Below, one piece after another: positions 60,393-64,000 of a stretch of 64,000 bases of DNA; position 1 is the first letter of the stretch; every line of letters begins with the position of its first letter. A model generated the notes under the pieces. It was not told where the DNA came from and did not search any database. It saw only the letters and a list, made by a program, of their open reading frames with translations. The position numbers were made by a program, and so were the translations under genes. This DNA is from a virus. Location of the stretch: the IMG/VR virus record IMGVR_UViG_3300032236_001100, positions 1-64,000 of that record. The stretch is one strand, 5' to 3'.

Positions 60393-62599
60393 TCAATGCG
60401 TCCCATGATGATGAACGTGTCAGAAAGACTGGGAATGGTAGGCCATGCCGTGGCAAAGGTCAGCACCTTGGTAACGCCATCGTAGCCCGAGATCCGGCGA
60501 GCCATTCCCGAAAGAGCCCCACTGGTGAACAGCAGGACCGAACCCACGTAAAATCCACCCTGGCTGGAGAGGTACGAGTCGCCCGTGAACGAGGTGGTGC
60601 TGATCGAGCCGGATGCCACCGAAGACGATAGGTACGTCGAAACTTCGGTCGAGAGCAGGTGAAACACCGGCATGCAACCCGTGATCGAGAACGAAAGCCC
60701 AACAAGGTCGGCGTTCATGACGGCAGCAGGAACTTGGGACCAGACCCAGGTTTGCCCGGTGGCATCGTAAGTTGCTGATCCACTGACCGAACCGGATACA
60801 CCGTTCGCGTAATAGGTGGCCGAGACAGTACCCGAAGTCACTTCTTGGCCGGTGGCGATGCTTACGAATCGGCCAATCGGCAGGTTACTCAGATTGGCAT
60901 TGCGTGGAACCACCGGATTTGCTCCCAAGATGCGAGGGCGTGCCTCAGTGACGTAAAGGAAGTATTTGGATACCTGCCAGATCGTGGGCTGGCCGACCTG
61001 AAGCGAAGAAGCAACCCCTGCCGAAATCGTGATGGTGGACGTTAGATTGGCAGTTCCAACCACAAGGCTTGAGCCAATTCCTGCTGAAAGCGAAACAGCC
61101 GCCGATACCGCAGGAGTTCCTGTCCTGAGCGTCGATGCAATCCCTACCGACTGGAGCAGCGATGCCAGCGTGATCGGTTGCCCAACCGCCGATGTCGCGG
61201 CAATCCCAGCTGACACCTGAACAGTCGAAGTTCTGACCGGGCTCCCGACAACGGCAGTCGATGCGATTCCAGACTGAACTGTTACTGAAGCCGTTGCCGA
61301 TACGGTGCCAACCTGACCAGTGCTTGGGATTCCAGCTGAAGCCAACAACGAAGGGATCACGCTGGGCTGAATCGCACCAATCGAGAGGAATCCCTGCGAA
61401 ACTCCTAATCCTGTTCCCGGCTGCACGGCCCCAATCGACACGAAGCCAACCGAAGGCACTCTGGCTGCGACCGGCGATCCTGCGACCAGAACTGAAGAAA
61501 TGCCGCTTGAAGAAGAAACCTGAGTCCCAATGACCGGGTTTCCAACATTTAAACTGGACGCGCTTCCAATTTGGGAAACAACAGTTGTGTTAGACGTTAC
61601 GCCGCCAGAAACAAGCGAAGAAGCGATTCCCGACGAAGCGAAAATGGGCGTGTCAGTCTTTGGTGATCCAACGACTAATAGAGAAGCTATTCCGCTTGAT
61701 GTTACGGCCAGACCACTGATCGTTGCCTGTCCAACAATTAATGATGATTGTCCACCTATTGAAGACGAAACATTCGGAATGGTTGTTGTAGAACCAACAA
61801 CGCTTTGCGATGACACGCCAACGAAAGAGTTTTGTGTTAATGGTACAGATGGCTGCACAGCACCAATGCTGACATATCCCAGGCTTATGCCAGAAGATGT
61901 GCCGGGCTGAACTGCACCGATAGACAAATAGCTTGGCTTAGGAGGAACTAATATTGGATACCATATAGCGGACACTCTGAATCCGCTATATGCCGTTGCA
62001 GGCGAAACAGACCATGCTACGTTAAGAGTTGATCCCGTAGCGAAGGTGCCATAAGCTAGGCCGATCCCTGTGCTTTTTCCAGATACAAACGTGGAGGAAG
62101 CCAGCGAATAGCCAGTGGTATTGGTTGATAGCGATGTTGGCCCGACAAGATTCCCACCATAGTCAGTACCCCACATTCCATCAAGCAAAACTGCCAAGCA
62201 TTTGTCGGATGATGTGGGAATGCCAATCCCAAAACTATCAGTAAAATTTTGCGATGCGTCAGTTTTGAGCCCTGTACTTACCTGATAGAACGCACCAACG
62301 CCCGAAAATCCAACCGCAGCTATTGAGGGATACCCCGAAGCTGTGGAGCTTATTGTTGTTGCTGTGAACGTGTGGCCGGAACCTACCGTAGGATTTGCGC
62401 AAGAATAAAGATAAGCTCCGTTAGACGAATTTCCTACAAGGGAATAAGTGTTGCCAAAACTATCGGTAATAGAAACGGCAGCAGCTGTGGAAACACCCAG
62501 TACCAAAAACGTCGCGCCGGTAGTATTAACTGCCGACGTTGTGACGCTCTTGCTATTGTTGCTGCTGGCCGAAACGCTAAATACCGAAGCTATTGCCAC
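60389..62599 (-). CDS. Repeat-rich virion protein (736 aa)
   Basis: GTG 62599 lies behind GAGGTGTAA. Residues 1-215 are a beta domain ('TGATFLVLGVSTAAAVSITDSFGNTYSLVGN'). Residues about 225-555 contain a dozen degenerate 20-25-residue units like 'SSGIASSLVVGSP' and three 'LSIGAVQPG' units. The C-terminal 180 residues are related to the protein at 56834. The middle is probably a fibrous stalk between an attachment head and a virion-anchor domain. Confidence 0.75.
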   Translation of the reverse strand: MAIASVFSVSASSNNSKSVTTSAVNTTGATFLVLGVSTAAAVSITDSFGNTYSLVGNSSNGAYLYSCANPTVGSGHTFTATTISSTASGYPSIAAVGFSGVGAFYQVSTGLKTDASQNFTDSFGIGIPTSSDKCLAVLLDGMWGTDYGGNLVGPTSLSTNTTGYSLASSTFVSGKSTGIGLAYGTFATGSTLNVAWSVSPATAYSGFRVSAIWYPILVPPKPSYLSIGAVQPGTSSGISLGYVSIGAVQPSVPLTQNSFVGVSSQSVVGSTTTIPNVSSSIGGQSSLIVGQATISGLAVTSSGIASLLVVGSPKTDTPIFASSGIASSLVSGGVTSNTTVVSQIGSASSLNVGNPVIGTQVSSSSGISSVLVAGSPVAARVPSVGFVSIGAVQPGTGLGVSQGFLSIGAIQPSVIPSLLASAGIPSTGQVGTVSATASVTVQSGIASTAVVGSPVRTSTVQVSAGIAATSAVGQPITLASLLQSVGIASTLRTGTPAVSAAVSLSAGIGSSLVVGTANLTSTITISAGVASSLQVGQPTIWQVSKYFLYVTEARPRILGANPVVPRNANLSNLPIGRFVSIATGQEVTSGTVSATYYANGVSGSVSGSATYDATGQTWVWSQVPAAVMNADLVGLSFSITGCMPVFHLLSTEVSTYLSSSVASGSISTTSFTGDSYLSSQGGFYVGSVLLFTSGALSGMARRISGYDGVTKVLTFATAWPTIPSLSDTFIIMGRIE
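61000..61840 (-). repeat. Degenerate '(S/A)GIASsLvVGsP' coding repeats
   Basis: About twelve imperfect units within the 736-aa virion gene, each with an S/A-G-I-A-S core and a V-G-x-P or V-G-T turn. Divergence at DNA level suggests an old expansion. Confidence 0.75.
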
Positions 62600-62601
62600 A
62601 C

Positions 62602-63939
62602 TTACACCTCAAGTTGGCCGGGGAATCCGGCCTGGCGGGAAGCCGCACCAGAAACCAACGTGTAATCGTGACTTGCGCCAGGGCTAACAAACGGGGAACT
62701 GCTTTCGAGAGTCAATCCTCGCTGCGTGGACTCAAACACGCTGCTGACGTTGCCTGATGTGTTGCTATAGAAAGCGTTGTTATGCAACGCCAATTGCCAG
62801 GAATTGGTCATTGCATTGTTAATTCCGTAGCTTGTACAATTGGAAAAGATATTGTTGGCCACAAACTGATAGGATGAATTGTTTCCGGTTGTGATCCCAG
62901 TGCCGCAGTTATAAAACGTGTTATTGATAACGACAATGTTTGATGAGCCGCCAGAGTACAAGGCAAGACCAACTGTGCAACTATCAAATAGATTGAAAGC
63001 TACAAAATAATTTGTGAGAAGTGTGAGAGCAGGATTGCCACCACGAAACACATTTCCAATATACATTCCAAAGCTATTGGCTGCTCCATTACTTGCTGGG
63101 GCGAAAAGGCATCCAGTTGCGTGGACGAACCCGTAGATGCACGTCCCTCCAGTGAAACGACATCTATGAACGCGAAGAAACGTAGTGGGAGAAATGCCGG
63201 TAGTGTTAGTGGGGTTTGTGAACTCTAGATTTTCAAACCAGCTATAAGCACCTGAAGTAATATTGTTGCCGCTGGTGGTGGAAAATGTGATCTGAGGGCG
63301 TGTTGCTCCTGAAGGTGCCGCCGTAGCTCCGGCAGGTGCCGTGAGCGTGCCGTTGATATTGGCGCACTCGTCAATATCGCCAATCGTGCTGTAATAACCA
63401 CGATACCAGATCGGCTTTGCCGTTAATGCTGTGGGCAATGTGACGGCGGCAGCATAGGCGTATGTACCAGCCTTGATGTTGACTCGCAAACCGTTATAGG
63501 TTGCTGACGTCATCGCGCCCGACAAGCTAGGCACAGTGCCGTTCATGCACCCGTTGGTTCCGGTGATACCGAATCCAGCCCATGCACCGCCCACACGACA
63601 CAATACCGCACCGGCACCACCGCCGCTGGTCAGGCCCGTGGCAAGACCTAGTCCGGTCGTGCTGTAGCCTGTTCCGCTGGCATACAGCACGGTGATTGTC
63701 GTGTTATCGTTGGTTGCAACTTGACCGACAAATCGAGCGATGGTGTCGGCACTGTTATACAACGAGACCCACGCACCCACGGCCACGCCCGTGAACGCGC
63801 CACTGGCTCCGGTGAACGTGATCGTGCCGGTTGAGACTGTGCAAGTGACCGAAGGAATCGGCGTAGGATTTGATCCATTGTCCGTTCCCGCGTTCAGGTT
63901 GCTGCCAGTCGTCTGAATATACAGGTCAAGGAGAGCCAT
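62602..63939 (-). CDS. Right-handed beta-helix virion protein (445 aa)
   Basis: ATG 63939 after AGGTTGATAC. First 110 residues are a Gly/Thr beta domain; from about 235 the chain shows helix turns: 'SWFENLEFTNPTNTTG', 'LRVHRCRFTGGTCIYGFVHATGCLFAPASNG', 'FVAFNLFDSCTVGLALYSGGSSNIVVINNTFYNCGTGITTGNNSSYQFVANNIFSNC'. Fold matches pectate-lyase-like tailspikes, though no catalytic residues can be assigned. First fully visible gene of the module A-B-helix series. Confidence 0.78.
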   Translation of the reverse strand: MALLDLYIQTTGSNLNAGTDNGSNPTPIPSVTCTVSTGTITFTGASGAFTGVAVGAWVSLYNSADTIARFVGQVATNDNTTITVLYASGTGYSTTGLGLATGLTSGGGAGAVLCRVGGAWAGFGITGTNGCMNGTVPSLSGAMTSATYNGLRVNIKAGTYAYAAAVTLPTALTAKPIWYRGYYSTIGDIDECANINGTLTAPAGATAAPSGATRPQITFSTTSGNNITSGAYSWFENLEFTNPTNTTGISPTTFLRVHRCRFTGGTCIYGFVHATGCLFAPASNGAANSFGMYIGNVFRGGNPALTLLTNYFVAFNLFDSCTVGLALYSGGSSNIVVINNTFYNCGTGITTGNNSSYQFVANNIFSNCTSYGINNAMTNSWQLALHNNAFYSNTSGNVSSVFESTQRGLTLESSSPFVSPGASHDYTLVSGAASRQAGFPGQLEV

Positions 63940-63948
63940 GTATCAACC

Positions 63949-64000
63949 TCAGCGAGTGAGACCGTTGACTTGAATTGCCATTGCCTGCTGCACTGCCGTG
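63949..64000 (-). CDS. C-terminal end of a gene cut by the window edge
   Basis: On the minus strand an open frame enters from the right edge and ends TAVQQAMAIQVNGLTR then TGA at 63949-63951, 9 bases before the next start codon. Spacing and strand fit another late structural gene. Too short to name. Confidence 0.55.
   Translation of the reverse strand, partial: TAVQQAMAIQVNGLTR

Overview
The window looks like most of the genome of a temperate, long-tailed phage (siphovirus type, double-stranded DNA) or a prophage of one. The evidence is a 4.8 kb tape-measure gene followed by tail-tip genes, a tail-tube-like gene, a small terminase subunit, a tyrosine integrase, and a repressor gene that diverges from a small HTH gene. 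The host is probably a planctomycete (inference). The protein at 35080-35589 begins with a version of the 'SF-P-vE-L-d-vsLSAL' N-terminus common on planctomycete surface proteins, and 16606-17355 has the signal peptide plus Pro/Asn/Thr linker style usual in that phylum. No ribosomal, tRNA or CRISPR locus was seen.

Layout. (1) 1-395 holds five 19-bp tandem repeats and non-coding DNA. (2) 395-1418 holds a small orphan gene converging on the small terminase gene. (3) 1.5-14.3 kb is a rightward block of about 25 small, mostly unknown genes, including a class-II glutamine amidotransferase-like protein, SWIM and ribbon-helix-helix proteins, a serine recombinase, two DUF551-like proteins and a lipoprotein. 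Its gaps carry recurring leader elements: C-run plus ATTTTTTG, CTGACCGGC, and an extended Shine-Dalgarno CCGAGAGGAT. (4) 14.3-19.1 kb is a leftward overlapping run with a secreted papain-like peptidase, a Pro-rich secreted protein and an exported staphylococcal-nuclease-like protein. (5) 19.1-30.7 kb is a leftward nucleotide and replication block: dUTPase, dNMP kinase-like, HD phosphohydrolase, ThyX, a sigma factor, a DUF1064-like nuclease, sliding clamp, SF2 helicase, DNA-binding protein, PrimPol-type primase and a Rad52-like annealing protein. (6) 30.5-32.95 kb is the lysogeny region: HTH gene, XRE repressor and tyrosine integrase. (7) 33.1-40.7 kb is accessory: many small genes, Gp157-like, a MoCo-carrier/SLOG-like protein, a pentapeptide-repeat protein and a RuvC-like resolvase. 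(8) 40.8-64 kb is leftward: a second sigma factor, glycosyltransferase, HAD phosphatase, then tail genes with a duplicated beta-helix/connector-like module, running off the right edge.

Two sequence families tie the regions together. A 12-bp operator-like palindrome (GTTRACGKYAAC and variants) sits at the repressor/HTH gap, upstream of the integrase, and at promoters at 4.3, 24.5 and 38.6 kb. It is probably the lysogenic repressor's site. A separate perfect 16-bp palindrome, GTCTCCGCGCGGAGAC, occurs five times plus one degenerate copy across all regions and has no assigned function. With two phage sigma factors and two copies of an unusual 25-bp TATAAT promoter box in the late region, the window suggests layered transcriptional control. 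No large terminase, portal, capsid or obvious endolysin gene is in view. The late operon enters from the right edge while the small terminase reads toward the left edge, so the missing head genes probably lie across a circular junction or outside the window.
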